A stretch of DNA of 32,214 bases from Verrucomicrobiales bacterium. GTDB taxonomy: Bacteria > Verrucomicrobiota > Verrucomicrobiia > Verrucomicrobiales > DEV007. The stretch lies in assembly GCA_029210205.1 (NCBI GenBank), contig JARGOD010000056.1:1-32214 (forward strand). Direction: 5' to 3'. The notes under the pieces were generated by a model. The model saw only the letters and a program-made list of their open reading frames with translations, ran no database searches and was not told the origin of the DNA. This document shows positions 18,518 to 26,711 of this stretch, one piece after another (the first letter of the stretch is position 1; each line of letters opens with the position of its first letter). The position numbers and the translations under genes are program-made.

Positions 18518-19549
18518 TCATGGTTTGAGAATCACTTTCATGAGTCCTTCCTCATTTTTGTGAAGCTTATGGAACCACTCTCCTCCTTCAGCGAGATCAA
18601 CCGTGGCTGAAATAAGCGGCTCCACCTTGATTGAACCGTTTGCGACAGCTTCGACAGCGTCATCGTATTCACCCGCTGAGGCGCAACTTCCAAAGACGCT
18701 GAGCTCTCTCGTTACAACCGCCTGTAAGGGAAAGGGGACTTCAGCCTTCAGATTGCCGACGCATCCGATGCTTCCCCCTTTGCGGACCGAATCGATTGCG
18801 AGTTGGATCGTGGGGCCAAAGCCGACCACTTCCAGGGCAAGATCCGCTCCATCATCGTTCCCAACGATCTCCCTTACTTGAGCGGGGACTTCGTCGCTCG
18901 AAAGGAGGGTGGCGTCGGCACCAAGTTCTTTCGCGAGTTCAAGCCGCTTCTCGTCAAGATCAACCGCGATGACAGTACCGGCACCTTTCGCTTTCAGCGC
19001 CTGGACGACAAGAAGCCCGATCAGTCCGGCCCCGATCACGACAGCTGAGTCGTTCTTCTTTAGGGGAACCCGATTCACTCCATGAAGCGCGATTGAAACC
19101 GGCTCGGCGAAGGCTGCGTGTTCATAGCTGACCGCCTCTGGAATCTTGCAGAGAATATGTTGAGGGACTTTGACCAGTTCAGCAAAGGCCCCATGGCGAC
19201 GGTATTCATCACAAGAGACGCCGAGGACATTTCGTTCGGGGCAGAGATTTATTTTGCCGCTCTTGCAGGATTCACATTCGCCGCAATAAACGGTCGAATC
19301 AAAGGTGACGCGGTCGCCCAGGGACCAACCGGAAACAGCGGAGCCCATCGCTGTGATTTCGCCTGAAGCTTCGTGACCCATGATGATCGGAGGAATACGC
19401 CTCCCGGAGCTTCCATCCATCCCGTGAATATCTGATCCGCAGATTCCGCAGGCTTTTACCGAGATGAGAACCTCATTTTCACCCATTTCGGGATCAGGGG
19501 CTTCGCCGAATTCGAACTGGTTGTAGGCGGTCAGAGTGAGTGCTTTCAT
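18518..19549 (-). CDS. Zinc-dependent medium-chain alcohol/polyol dehydrogenase
   Basis: MDR-superfamily NAD(P)-dependent dehydrogenase, 343 aa from the ATG at 19549. Catalytic zinc ligands are C37 (CGICGSDIHG) and H59-E60 (MGHEASGE). The structural zinc site is the four-Cys lobe CGECESCKSGKINLC. The Rossmann motif is VIGAGLIGLLVVQAL, followed by an acidic residue (AVDLDEKR) that favours NAD over NADP. It resembles sorbitol/galactitol-1-phosphate dehydrogenases; the substrate cannot be named. The frame is open 18 codons further upstream (to 19603), but the family starts at MKALTLTAY and the longer form would run into the upstream divergent gene. Confidence 0.9.
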   Translation of the reverse strand: MKALTLTAYNQFEFGEAPDPEMGENEVLISVKACGICGSDIHGMDGSSGRRIPPIIMGHEASGEITAMGSAVSGWSLGDRVTFDSTVYCGECESCKSGKINLCPERNVLGVSCDEYRRHGAFAELVKVPQHILCKIPEAVSYEHAAFAEPVSIALHGVNRVPLKKNDSAVVIGAGLIGLLVVQALKAKGAGTVIAVDLDEKRLELAKELGADATLLSSDEVPAQVREIVGNDDGADLALEVVGFGPTIQLAIDSVRKGGSIGCVGNLKAEVPFPLQAVVTRELSVFGSCASAGEYDDAVEAVANGSIKVEPLISATVDLAEGGEWFHKLHKNEEGLMKVILKP

Positions 19550-19574
19550 CGCAAAATTTGAGACTTGAAGCCAA

Positions 19575-20024
19575 GTGGTAATCGCAACAAGGTTGGGCAT
19601 CAAATTGAAATCCCCATCTTCAATCTTTTCAGAATTCCCGCCTAAAGCGCTTCGAGGCTTCTTTCTCGCGGCCCTCGCGATGACCTTGTCTCAATGCGAG
19701 ACCATGGAAACCGGAGAAACGGCGAGCGGACCGACGATTACAGTTGAGGGAACACTTTTCTACCCTGATGAAGTCGGGGCAACCATCATCATTCCAGTGG
19801 GGGCCCAGGTGATCGGGGCAGGTGGAAAGGATTGCCACTACATTGTTCAAGCGGGAGGCTCTCTCACGGCGCATTCCGGAGAGAGTAATACCTTCAAAAT
19901 TAATGCGGGAGGCCACTTTCGCGGCTTCTCGCATCCGGCGACGAACTGTGTCGTTACCTATGAGGAGGGCGCTATCATTGAGCCTGAACTGGGTGGCCCC
20001 GGCACTCGTTTTGAAGCGCTTTAG
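19575..20024 (+). CDS. Small putative exported lipoprotein, function unknown
   Basis: 149 aa if started at GTG 19575. A hydrophobic segment with LRGFFLAALAMTLSQC ends in a lipobox-like LSQC, followed by a Thr/Gly-rich linker. The mature part is Gly- and Val-rich with repeating turns (VGAQVIGAGGKDCHYIVQAG, then INAGGHFRGFSH), which suggests a small beta-solenoid or beta-sandwich. The start is uncertain: TTG at 19593 or 19605 would give a more normal signal peptide. It ends in a 4-bp convergent overlap with the methyltransferase gene. I do not recognise the family. Confidence 0.6.
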   Translation: MVIATRLGIKLKSPSSIFSEFPPKALRGFFLAALAMTLSQCETMETGETASGPTITVEGTLFYPDEVGATIIIPVGAQVIGAGGKDCHYIVQAGGSLTAHSGESNTFKINAGGHFRGFSHPATNCVVTYEEGAIIEPELGGPGTRFEAL

Positions 20025-20623
20025 AGAGGCTTCAATCTCATCATTTGTTCAAGGCCCTCACGACCGTCGTAGCTGGCGCGCGGGACGTAGCTTTCAAGAA
20101 TTTGAAAGCGGCCTGAACCCTCAAATCGTTCTCGCAACTCCTCGACTGTTGTCCCGTGGGGCGGACCTTCACCGGGGCTGTGCTCGTCGTCATACGGATC
20201 CCGGTAGAAGACCGCGAGGAGTTCACCGTCAGGTTTTAGAGCGAGATGAACAGCCTCAACATAGGCGTCTCGCATTTCAGGTTCAATCGCGCAGAAGCAG
20301 GTGTGCTCCCAGACCCAATCGAATGCAGATTGGTGGGCCGGCGGTAGATCGAAGAGGTCTCCCACTTCTGACTGAAACTGGGCTGATCCGTTCTCAATGT
20401 TGGCGGATGCAACGGCACTGGGAGAGATATCGAGACCAATGACATGGCTGGCGTCAGTTTTTTCCACAAGGGCTCGACCGTCGTGGCCTTTTCCGGAACC
20501 TGGAATCATCACCTTTCCGGAGATTGCTCCGGGATTCGAATCAACCCATTCCAGCAATGGAGGGGCAGCTGCGCCTTTGTCCCAGGGAGTGTGTTTGTCG
20601 AGGTAGTGATTTTCCCAATCCAT
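20021..20623 (-). CDS. Thiopurine S-methyltransferase (TPMT)-like SAM methyltransferase
   Basis: Class I SAM-dependent methyltransferase of the TPMT family, about 200 aa from the ATG at 20623 (MDWENHYLDKHTPWDKG, the typical TPMT beginning). The SAM loop reads IPGSGKGHDG, then VIGLDISPSAV (acidic ribose-binding Asp), then WEHTCFCAI, characteristic of this family. The bacterial members act on small thiol, selenium or tellurium compounds; the substrate here is not determinable. The frame is open upstream to 20707, which would overlap the divergent gene. ATG 20653 is an alternative. No SD is visible at any of them. Confidence 0.85.
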   Translation of the reverse strand: MDWENHYLDKHTPWDKGAAAPPLLEWVDSNPGAISGKVMIPGSGKGHDGRALVEKTDASHVIGLDISPSAVASANIENGSAQFQSEVGDLFDLPPAHQSAFDWVWEHTCFCAIEPEMRDAYVEAVHLALKPDGELLAVFYRDPYDDEHSPGEGPPHGTTVEELRERFEGSGRFQILESYVPRASYDGREGLEQMMRLKPL

Positions 20624-20706
20624 CGCTATTGCTTTGTGGAAGAGGATACGCATGAACTCGTATTTCGCACTGGACCTTTTTTGAGACAGTGACAGCTTCT
20701 TCGACA

Positions 20707-21198
20707 ATGAGCACTGCTAAATCCCTAACCGACGAACAGATCGAAACCATCCGACAATGGGCGGAGGACGGCGCAGAGCTTTCCGATATTCAGCAGCGCC
20801 TCGCTGGTGATCTTGAGGTCAAAGTGACCTATCTGGAAACTCGATTTCTACTCGAGGACTTGAAGATCGAGCTCAAACCGGTTGAGGTGCCCGAGCCTGA
20901 GAAAGTAGAGGAGCCCGAGGCCGACGTTGCGGAGACACCGGACGAAGAGACTCTTCCCGGCTCAGAATTGCCCGCCGATGACGAAGAAGTCATGGTAACG
21001 GTCGATACTGTCCTCAGACCCGGTGCGCTGATCAGTGGTCAAGCGACCTTCAGCAGTGGGAAGACCGCTGCCTGGTGGCTCGATCAGGCCGGCCGTCTCG
21101 GGATGGATCCGTCGGACCCTGACTTTCGTCCCAGTGACGAACAAATGAGATCCTTTCAGATGGCCCTCCAACGCACGATTCAGGAATCGGGGATGTAA
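20707..21198 (+). CDS. Small acidic hypothetical protein with N-terminal helical domain
   Basis: 163 aa from the ATG at 20707 (a GTG at 20689 is also in frame). The N-terminus (LTDEQIETIRQWAEDGAELS and following, to about residue 55) is helical and HTH-like. A Pro/Glu-rich linker follows (about 58-90). The C-terminal domain contains LRPGALISGQATFSSGKTAAWWLDQAGRLG, here described only by its Gly/Trp-rich character. No signal peptide. I recognise no family. Divergent from the methyltransferase gene. Confidence 0.72.
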   Translation: MSTAKSLTDEQIETIRQWAEDGAELSDIQQRLAGDLEVKVTYLETRFLLEDLKIELKPVEVPEPEKVEEPEADVAETPDEETLPGSELPADDEEVMVTVDTVLRPGALISGQATFSSGKTAAWWLDQAGRLGMDPSDPDFRPSDEQMRSFQMALQRTIQESGM

Positions 21199-21308
21199 GG
21201 GGGCTACCCATCCACATTGGAATACATACCCGTCAAAGTGAGTCCGCCGACTTCGAGTTCACGGGTAGACTTCAAGTTTAGGCCCTTTGATATTGGGCGG
21301 GTCTACTG

Positions 21309-21335
21309 TCGCGACGCAGATGCGTCTCTCCGCGA
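21309..21335. repeat. Nested inverted repeat upstream of the Gfo/Idh/MocA gene
   Basis: Outer arms are TCGCG (21309-21313) and CGCGA (21331-21335). The inner arms GACGCA (21313-21318) and TGCGTC (21321-21326) are separated by 2 nt. It ends about 39 bp upstream of the ATG at 21375. It may be an operator or a 5'-leader hairpin. The remainder of 21199-21374 holds no supported gene. Confidence 0.4.
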
Positions 21336-21374
21336 TATTGCGTGTGTGTTTGCGATCCATCTAGGATGACATTC

Positions 21375-22652
21375 ATGATAAAGGAAAAGATCTCCCGTCG
21401 CTCATTCATTTCCACCGGCAGTGCTGCTACTGCTGTCCTGGCAGGGCCAAACTTGCTTCTTGGACAGGCCAAAGGGGCGAATGAGAGATTTCGTGTCGGG
21501 GTGATGGGGCTCCAGCGCGGGCGGGGCCACATTAAGGCTTACCTCGATGTTCCGAATACGGAAGTCGCCTACCTTTGTGAAGTGGATGAGGCCCGTCTTC
21601 TCACCGCTGCAAACACGATGAAAGACAAGCAGGCGGCCGAGCCTCAGAAGGTCACTGATTTCCGGCGTATCCTCGACGATCCCGACATCGATGCTATTTC
21701 GATTGCTGCGCCAAATTTCTGGCAAACACCCGCGGCTATTCTTGCCTGCCGCGCCGGAAAACATGTTTACGTGGAGAAGCCGGGGAGCTACGACGCACAC
21801 GAGGCGATGAAGCTTATTGAGGTCGCAAATGAGACCGGAAAGCAGGTTCAAATGGGCACCCAGCGGCGGTCTTATCCTGCGATGATCGAAGCCATTCAAA
21901 AGCTGAGAGAGGGCGTCATCGGAAAGCTCAAGTATGCCCGCTGCTTTTACAGCAATACGAGGCCGTCGATTGGAAAAGGGAAGATCACAGATCCTCCCGC
22001 CGGGCTCGATTGGGAAATGTGGCAGGGTCCAGTCCCGGATCAGCCTTACAAAGATAATCTCGTACACTACAACTGGCACTGGCATTGGCTCTACGGCGGG
22101 GGTGAGTTGGCGAACAATGGAGTTCACTCGCTGGATGTCGCCCGCTGGGCGCTAGGCGTCGACTACCCCGACCGGATAACCTGTCATGGGGGACGCTATC
22201 ACTATGATGACGATCAGGAAACGCCGGACACCGCCTCTGCTGTTTTTGATTTTGGTGAGGTGGGGATGAGTTGGGAGGGAAGCTCCTGTCATCGCAGGAA
22301 ACCTGAAGAACAGAGTTTTGTTTCGGTCTACGGTGAGGGCGGAAAGCTCGACTTCAGTAGCGCGAACTACACGATTTTTGACAGCGACGGGAAGGAGGTG
22401 GAAAAGAATGTTGATCCGCCCAGCGACATTCCGCATTTCACTAACTTCGCAAACGCGGTCCGAGAGGGTGAGCCTCTCAATCAGCCGGTTCAAGACGGAC
22501 AGATCAGCGCGATGCTATGTCACCTCGGGAACATTGCCTACCGCACCACCGGAGCCGTGGATGTCGACTCAGCGACTGGTAAACTGGTCGGCAATCCGGA
22601 TGGCGAAGCGCTATGGGGGCGCGAAAGCTATCGATCCGGCTGGGAAGTGTAG
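21375..22652 (+). CDS. Tat-exported Gfo/Idh/MocA family oxidoreductase
   Basis: NAD(P)-dependent oxidoreductase of the Gfo/Idh/MocA family, 425 aa from the ATG at 21375. AGGA lies 9 nt upstream of this ATG; frame-consistent starts at 21342 and 21366 are less likely. A twin-arginine signal (KISRRSFISTGSAATAVLAG) predicts export as a folded, cofactor-loaded protein. The Rossmann fold begins RVGVMGLQRGRGH. The family motif EKPG is E134-K135-P136-G137, and the catalytic-type H251xxD254 lies in NNGVHSLDVARW. Such exported members act on sugars or derivatives in the periplasm; the substrate is unknown. It is convergent with the 5-oxoprolinase gene, 21 bp apart. Confidence 0.93.
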   Translation: MIKEKISRRSFISTGSAATAVLAGPNLLLGQAKGANERFRVGVMGLQRGRGHIKAYLDVPNTEVAYLCEVDEARLLTAANTMKDKQAAEPQKVTDFRRILDDPDIDAISIAAPNFWQTPAAILACRAGKHVYVEKPGSYDAHEAMKLIEVANETGKQVQMGTQRRSYPAMIEAIQKLREGVIGKLKYARCFYSNTRPSIGKGKITDPPAGLDWEMWQGPVPDQPYKDNLVHYNWHWHWLYGGGELANNGVHSLDVARWALGVDYPDRITCHGGRYHYDDDQETPDTASAVFDFGEVGMSWEGSSCHRRKPEEQSFVSVYGEGGKLDFSSANYTIFDSDGKEVEKNVDPPSDIPHFTNFANAVREGEPLNQPVQDGQISAMLCHLGNIAYRTTGAVDVDSATGKLVGNPDGEALWGRESYRSGWEV

Positions 22653-22673
22653 CGCTGGCGAACTGGTGAATGT

Positions 22674-25600
22674 TTAACGTTCGGTATCTGCGATGCCGAA
22701 TCCGCCACCGCCTGGCGTTTCGATGATGAGGCGGTCACCGCGACGGGCTTCGAATCGAGCGCTGCCAGCGAGCTCTTCTCCATTGAGTGTTTGGAGTCCG
22801 CATTTTCCCGCTGTCCCTCCGGCACAGCCGAAGGGCGCTTCGATACGGTGTTGGGTCAGCAGGGATACCTGCAATGGCTCCAGAAATTCGATCTCGCGCA
22901 CGACACCTTCTCCACCATTCCATTTTCCCGCGCCGCCGGATCCCTCGCGGATCGAAAATTGATGAAGCCGCACCGGATAGCGGTCCTCGAGAATCTCCGG
23001 ATCAGTAATCGCTGTGTTGGTCATGTGAGAATGAATCGCGGCCGCACCATCGTAGCCGTTGCCGGCACCCGTGCCTCCGCAGATGGTCTCGTAGTAGCCG
23101 AATTCTTCATTGCCGAAGAGAAAGTTGTTCATCGTTCCCTGAGAACAGGCCTGAATCCCGAGCGCGCGAATCAAGGCGTCGACGACGCGCTGACTCGTCT
23201 CCACATTTCCTCCGACGACAGCGGGACAGTTCGCCGGATCATTATCGAAAGCGGGATTGAGGAAGCAGCGAGGCAGCTCGATGTCGACGAGTTGGAGGAT
23301 GCCTTCGTTGAGTGGAACCTCGGTTTGGGTCCAGAGCCGGAGCACGTAAAGAACCGCGCTCTGAACAATCGCCGGGGTGGCATTGAAATTTCCGGGATGC
23401 GCCGGGGAAGTGCCGGTGAAATCTAGCTTCAAGCGACCATCGTCCACCGCTGCAGTGACTGATATTTCATGACCGTCATCAAGACGTTCCACGGTGCGTG
23501 CCGTGTCGATTGATGCTTTACGAAGTTGCCCGGCGAAGGCTTCGCAACTTCGATCTTTGAGATGCTGCATCTGAGCGTCGATAGTCTCGGCCCCATGCTC
23601 GGCGATGAGTGATTCCAGTAACTTGGCTCCTCGCCGGTTGGCAGCCAGTTGAGCATTCAGATCAGAGAGGTTGTCTTTTAGATTGCGGGTCGGGTAGGGG
23701 GCTTCGGTTAGGATTTTCGTCACATCGTCGAAACAGGACTCATGATCGCGAACGAGGTGAGTGGGCGATATCACGACGCCTTCCTCAGCGAGCGATTCCG
23801 CCCCTGGCGGCATTGAGCCGGGGGTGATTCCGCCGATTTCGGCATGATGCGCACGGTTCGCGATAAAGGCGACGGCATCGCCCTTTCCCCCGTCGAATAC
23901 CGGCGTGATCAATGTCACGTCAGGCAGATGCGATCCTCCCACCGCAGGGTGATTCGTCACGATGGTGTTTCCGGGTTCGAACTGAATCGACTTTTGAACC
24001 ATCCTGACACACACGCCAAGTGCTCCGAGATGAACCGGAATATGTGGAGCACTTGTGATCAGCTCGCCCTTTCCATCAAGAAGGGCACAGGAAAAATCTG
24101 CCCTCTCTTTGACATTGGTCGAGATTGCAGATCGTTGCAGCATTGTGCCCATCTCCACGACCAGTTGATCAAATCGATGACGGAACAGCTCTTGTATGAT
24201 TTGCCCGGGGCGCTCTTTGATTGCCTGATCTCTGGAAGACAAGCGTTTGGCAACGAGCGTGCCGTTGCCTGCCGTCACCGTTCGCCATCCTGCGTTTAGA
24301 AAAAACGTGCTGAACGGGTCCTGAATCACCACCGGTCCATCCAGCGATTCCTCTGGTTTCATCGCGGCCCGGTCCTGCCATTCAATAGGGTTAGCTGACT
24401 GACCTAACCCTGTTGAATTTGGGAAATCAGGCACCGTCGAAGATTCTGAAGACCTTATCGTGCCGGCAATGGCCCGGTAGCTGACGACTTCAATCGATCG
24501 ATCAGAGGCAGGTCGATAGCCAAAGGTATTCTCATATTCTGAAAGAAATTGATCCTCCAACCCAACGCTCTCGTTTAGCCGGATCGATAGGGTCGAGTCC
24601 TGCCCGGAGAGCCGCAACTCAGCGAGACGCTGAGTGATGGCTCCTTCGAAACCGGTTTTGGAGAGCGACTTGAGAGCCTCCTGATTCACCTTCTCAAATG
24701 TCTCGAGCAGAGCCGCATCGTTGCAGGCTAGGTTCACTTGTGCTTCGGCGAATCGTTCAATGCTCGCGCGGTCGAGCCCATAAGCACTCAGCAATCCGGC
24801 CTCGGCCGGGACCAGCACGGTCTTGATGTCGAGCCGTTCAGCTATATCGCAGGCATGTAGAGGGCCCGCTCCCCCGAAAGCAAGGAGTGCATAGTCCGAA
24901 GGATCGGCTCCGTCTCGGATCGAAATCGAGCGGATTGCATCCGCCATCTGTTCGACTGCGATGTCGAGTAGTCCCGCAAGAAAGGCCGTATCCAGCTCGG
25001 CCGAGGAGAGGCCTGCCTGGCGCTGGAGGTCGAGTGCTGCCGAGGCGGCAGCATCGAAATTTTCCTGTGTCAGTGGGATGCCGAAGTTGTCCGGATCAAT
25101 CCGTCGAAGGAGAAGGTTCACATCCGTGATCGTGAGTGGTCCTCCGCGCCCATAGCAGGCCGGTCCGGGCTCGGCTCCCGCAGATTCCGGGCCCACGAGG
25201 AGGCCTCCGTTTCTCCACTGGCAGATCGATCCGCCGCCGGCCGCGACCGTTTCGATTTTCAGCGACGGAGAGAGGAGCCGCGCGTCCCCGACGACTTGCT
25301 CGAAGCGATATTGGAACGCGCCGTCGTAGCGGGCGACGTCCGTGCTCGTGCCGCCCATGTCGAAGGTTAATATTTTGTCGTAGCCGATGGCCGTCGCGAT
25401 CGCCGCCGCACCCGAAACACCTCCAGCAGGACCCGAGAGGAGTGAATCTTTCGGGCAGTAGCTTTCGATGGGCTCCAACCCTCCCGCCGAAGTCATCGTG
25501 AGAAGCTGGCTGTTCTCTCCAGTGCGCTCCCCGATGTGATCGAGAAAAGCCTGCATTACCGGATGTAAATAGGCATTCACGACGCAGGTTTCAGCCCGGG

Positions 25601-26402
25601 GGAGAATTTTGATCAGCGGCGCCAACTCCGCGCTCGTGGAAACGTGAGAAAAACCCAAATCGAGGAGGCGTCTGGCAATCGCCAGCTCATGCTCTGGATT
25701 CTGAAAGCTGTGAAGAAGTGCCACCGCCGCGATGGTGATTCCAGCGCTTAGCAATGCACGCGCGGCCTCATCGAACGCTTCGTCGAGTTGAAGCTCGGTT
25801 GAGACTGACCCATCCGCGGAAAGTCGCGACTGAATCACTTCTACCTTCTCAAATAAGGGCTTCGGGCGATGGTGCTCGAGCGCAAACAAATCGGCTCTGC
25901 GCTGATCACGGATCACGAGAAGATCGGCGAATCCCTCTGTCGTAAAAAGAGCGACCCGCGCCCCTTTGCGTTCCAGCAGGGCATTGGTTCCGCGAGTCGT
26001 CGCGAGCCTGAAGTCGAGCGGTGGAAACGATTTGTCGAGCGTCGTTCCGGTAAGCAGGCGTGCCCCGAGAACCGGAGCTTCTTCCCGTGTGAACAGGTCG
26101 ACTGCCGCCGTCGCTGCCACCTCTCTCGACAAAACCATTTCGGCAGTTTCCGCATCGAAAGAGAGCACCAGAGCTGAGTCGTTTCCTGAAGCGAGCTTGT
26201 AGCCGGTAAAAAACGAATCACCGATCTGCCACGCATTTGGTGTGTCGATACGGAGGCGATTCGGTGTCAGCCATTTGGACACCGGGATGCGAAGTCTTCC
26301 GGACGAGAGAACCTTGACGAGGCGCGGTTCGGAATCGCCTTCGGCCAGTCCCCAGCAGTCCGTGAAGGTTCCCCCTGTATCTACGCGAAGTTTGAACATC
26401 AT
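22674..26402 (-). CDS. Hydantoinase/5-oxoprolinase, HyuA-HyuB fusion (ATP-hydrolysing)
   Basis: 1,242 aa, the usual length of single-chain 5-oxoprolinase, which opens 5-oxoproline (or a related hydantoin) at the cost of ATP in the cytosol. The HyuA half (1 to about 700) has RVDTGGTFTDCWG, TTRGTNALLERKGARVALFT, LLSGPAGGVSGAA and DMGGTSTDVA, i.e. the actin-like ATPase motifs. The HyuB half (about 715-1242) has VVEMGTMLQRSAIS, NHPAVGGSHLPDVTLITPVF and the Gly-rich GGTGAGNGYDG. Two consecutive ATGs open the gene and no SD is visible. It could instead be an ATP-dependent N-methylhydantoinase; the fused architecture favours 5-oxoprolinase. No partner genes are adjacent. Confidence 0.93.
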   Translation of the reverse strand: MMFKLRVDTGGTFTDCWGLAEGDSEPRLVKVLSSGRLRIPVSKWLTPNRLRIDTPNAWQIGDSFFTGYKLASGNDSALVLSFDAETAEMVLSREVAATAAVDLFTREEAPVLGARLLTGTTLDKSFPPLDFRLATTRGTNALLERKGARVALFTTEGFADLLVIRDQRRADLFALEHHRPKPLFEKVEVIQSRLSADGSVSTELQLDEAFDEAARALLSAGITIAAVALLHSFQNPEHELAIARRLLDLGFSHVSTSAELAPLIKILPRAETCVVNAYLHPVMQAFLDHIGERTGENSQLLTMTSAGGLEPIESYCPKDSLLSGPAGGVSGAAAIATAIGYDKILTFDMGGTSTDVARYDGAFQYRFEQVVGDARLLSPSLKIETVAAGGGSICQWRNGGLLVGPESAGAEPGPACYGRGGPLTITDVNLLLRRIDPDNFGIPLTQENFDAAASAALDLQRQAGLSSAELDTAFLAGLLDIAVEQMADAIRSISIRDGADPSDYALLAFGGAGPLHACDIAERLDIKTVLVPAEAGLLSAYGLDRASIERFAEAQVNLACNDAALLETFEKVNQEALKSLSKTGFEGAITQRLAELRLSGQDSTLSIRLNESVGLEDQFLSEYENTFGYRPASDRSIEVVSYRAIAGTIRSSESSTVPDFPNSTGLGQSANPIEWQDRAAMKPEESLDGPVVIQDPFSTFFLNAGWRTVTAGNGTLVAKRLSSRDQAIKERPGQIIQELFRHRFDQLVVEMGTMLQRSAISTNVKERADFSCALLDGKGELITSAPHIPVHLGALGVCVRMVQKSIQFEPGNTIVTNHPAVGGSHLPDVTLITPVFDGGKGDAVAFIANRAHHAEIGGITPGSMPPGAESLAEEGVVISPTHLVRDHESCFDDVTKILTEAPYPTRNLKDNLSDLNAQLAANRRGAKLLESLIAEHGAETIDAQMQHLKDRSCEAFAGQLRKASIDTARTVERLDDGHEISVTAAVDDGRLKLDFTGTSPAHPGNFNATPAIVQSAVLYVLRLWTQTEVPLNEGILQLVDIELPRCFLNPAFDNDPANCPAVVGGNVETSQRVVDALIRALGIQACSQGTMNNFLFGNEEFGYYETICGGTGAGNGYDGAAAIHSHMTNTAITDPEILEDRYPVRLHQFSIREGSGGAGKWNGGEGVVREIEFLEPLQVSLLTQHRIEAPFGCAGGTAGKCGLQTLNGEELAGSARFEARRGDRLIIETPGGGGFGIADTER

Positions 26403-26639
26403 CGCAAGTTGGAGGAGGGAAGGCTCTCGATCAATGGCCTGATCTCAAAAAGCGTTGAAAACGGATTGATTGACTCAATCGGCCGAGCCACAGGAAAGCG
26501 GGTGAAAATTCCGCGCACGAAATCTTTCAATTTCGCCAATTTTTCCTGATTTTCCTCTTGAAAACAGCGCCTTGGTCGCGCAGATTCGCCGTCCCCTCGA
26601 CAGCGAGCTTCTTGCTCATCGAAGAGGGTGAATATCAAT
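26403..26639. other. Intergenic region upstream of 5-oxoprolinase and tRNA-Asn
   Basis: About 240 bp between the minus-strand 5-oxoprolinase start and the plus-strand tRNA-Asn, so it should hold both promoters. A 79-codon minus-strand frame covers it and overlaps the 5-oxoprolinase ATG, but its composition is not protein-like. I see no terminator or strong palindrome. Confidence 0.4.
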
Positions 26640-26711
26640 TCCTCTGTAGCTCAGCGGTAGAGCGGGTGGCTGTTAACCACTAGGTCGTTGGTTCGAACCC
26701 AACCGGAGGAG
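26640..26711 (+). tRNA. tRNA-Asn (anticodon GTT), integration target
   Basis: A 72-nt cloverleaf. The acceptor TCCTCTG pairs with CGGAGGA (one G-T wobble), the D arm is GCTC/GAGC, the anticodon stem is GGTGG/CCACT with loop CTGTTAA (anticodon GTT), and the T arm is GTTGG-TTCGAAC-CCAAC. The discriminator is G. CCA follows directly at 26712-26714, unlike the tRNA-Val in this window. An integrase gene reads into it on the opposite strand, so its 3' half is the probable attL. Confidence 0.96.

Noticed and set aside
24887..25501. Plus-strand Arg/Pro-rich ORFs within the 5-oxoprolinase gene
   Set aside because: These are complements of GC-rich codons in a gene with complete HyuA motifs; Arg/Pro/Ser-rich products are typical of shadow frames.
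26399..26638. 79-codon minus-strand ORF overlapping the 5-oxoprolinase ATG
   Set aside because: The ATGA-type overlap looks operon-like, but the composition is atypical, there is no SD, and it fills what must be the promoter region of the downstream gene.
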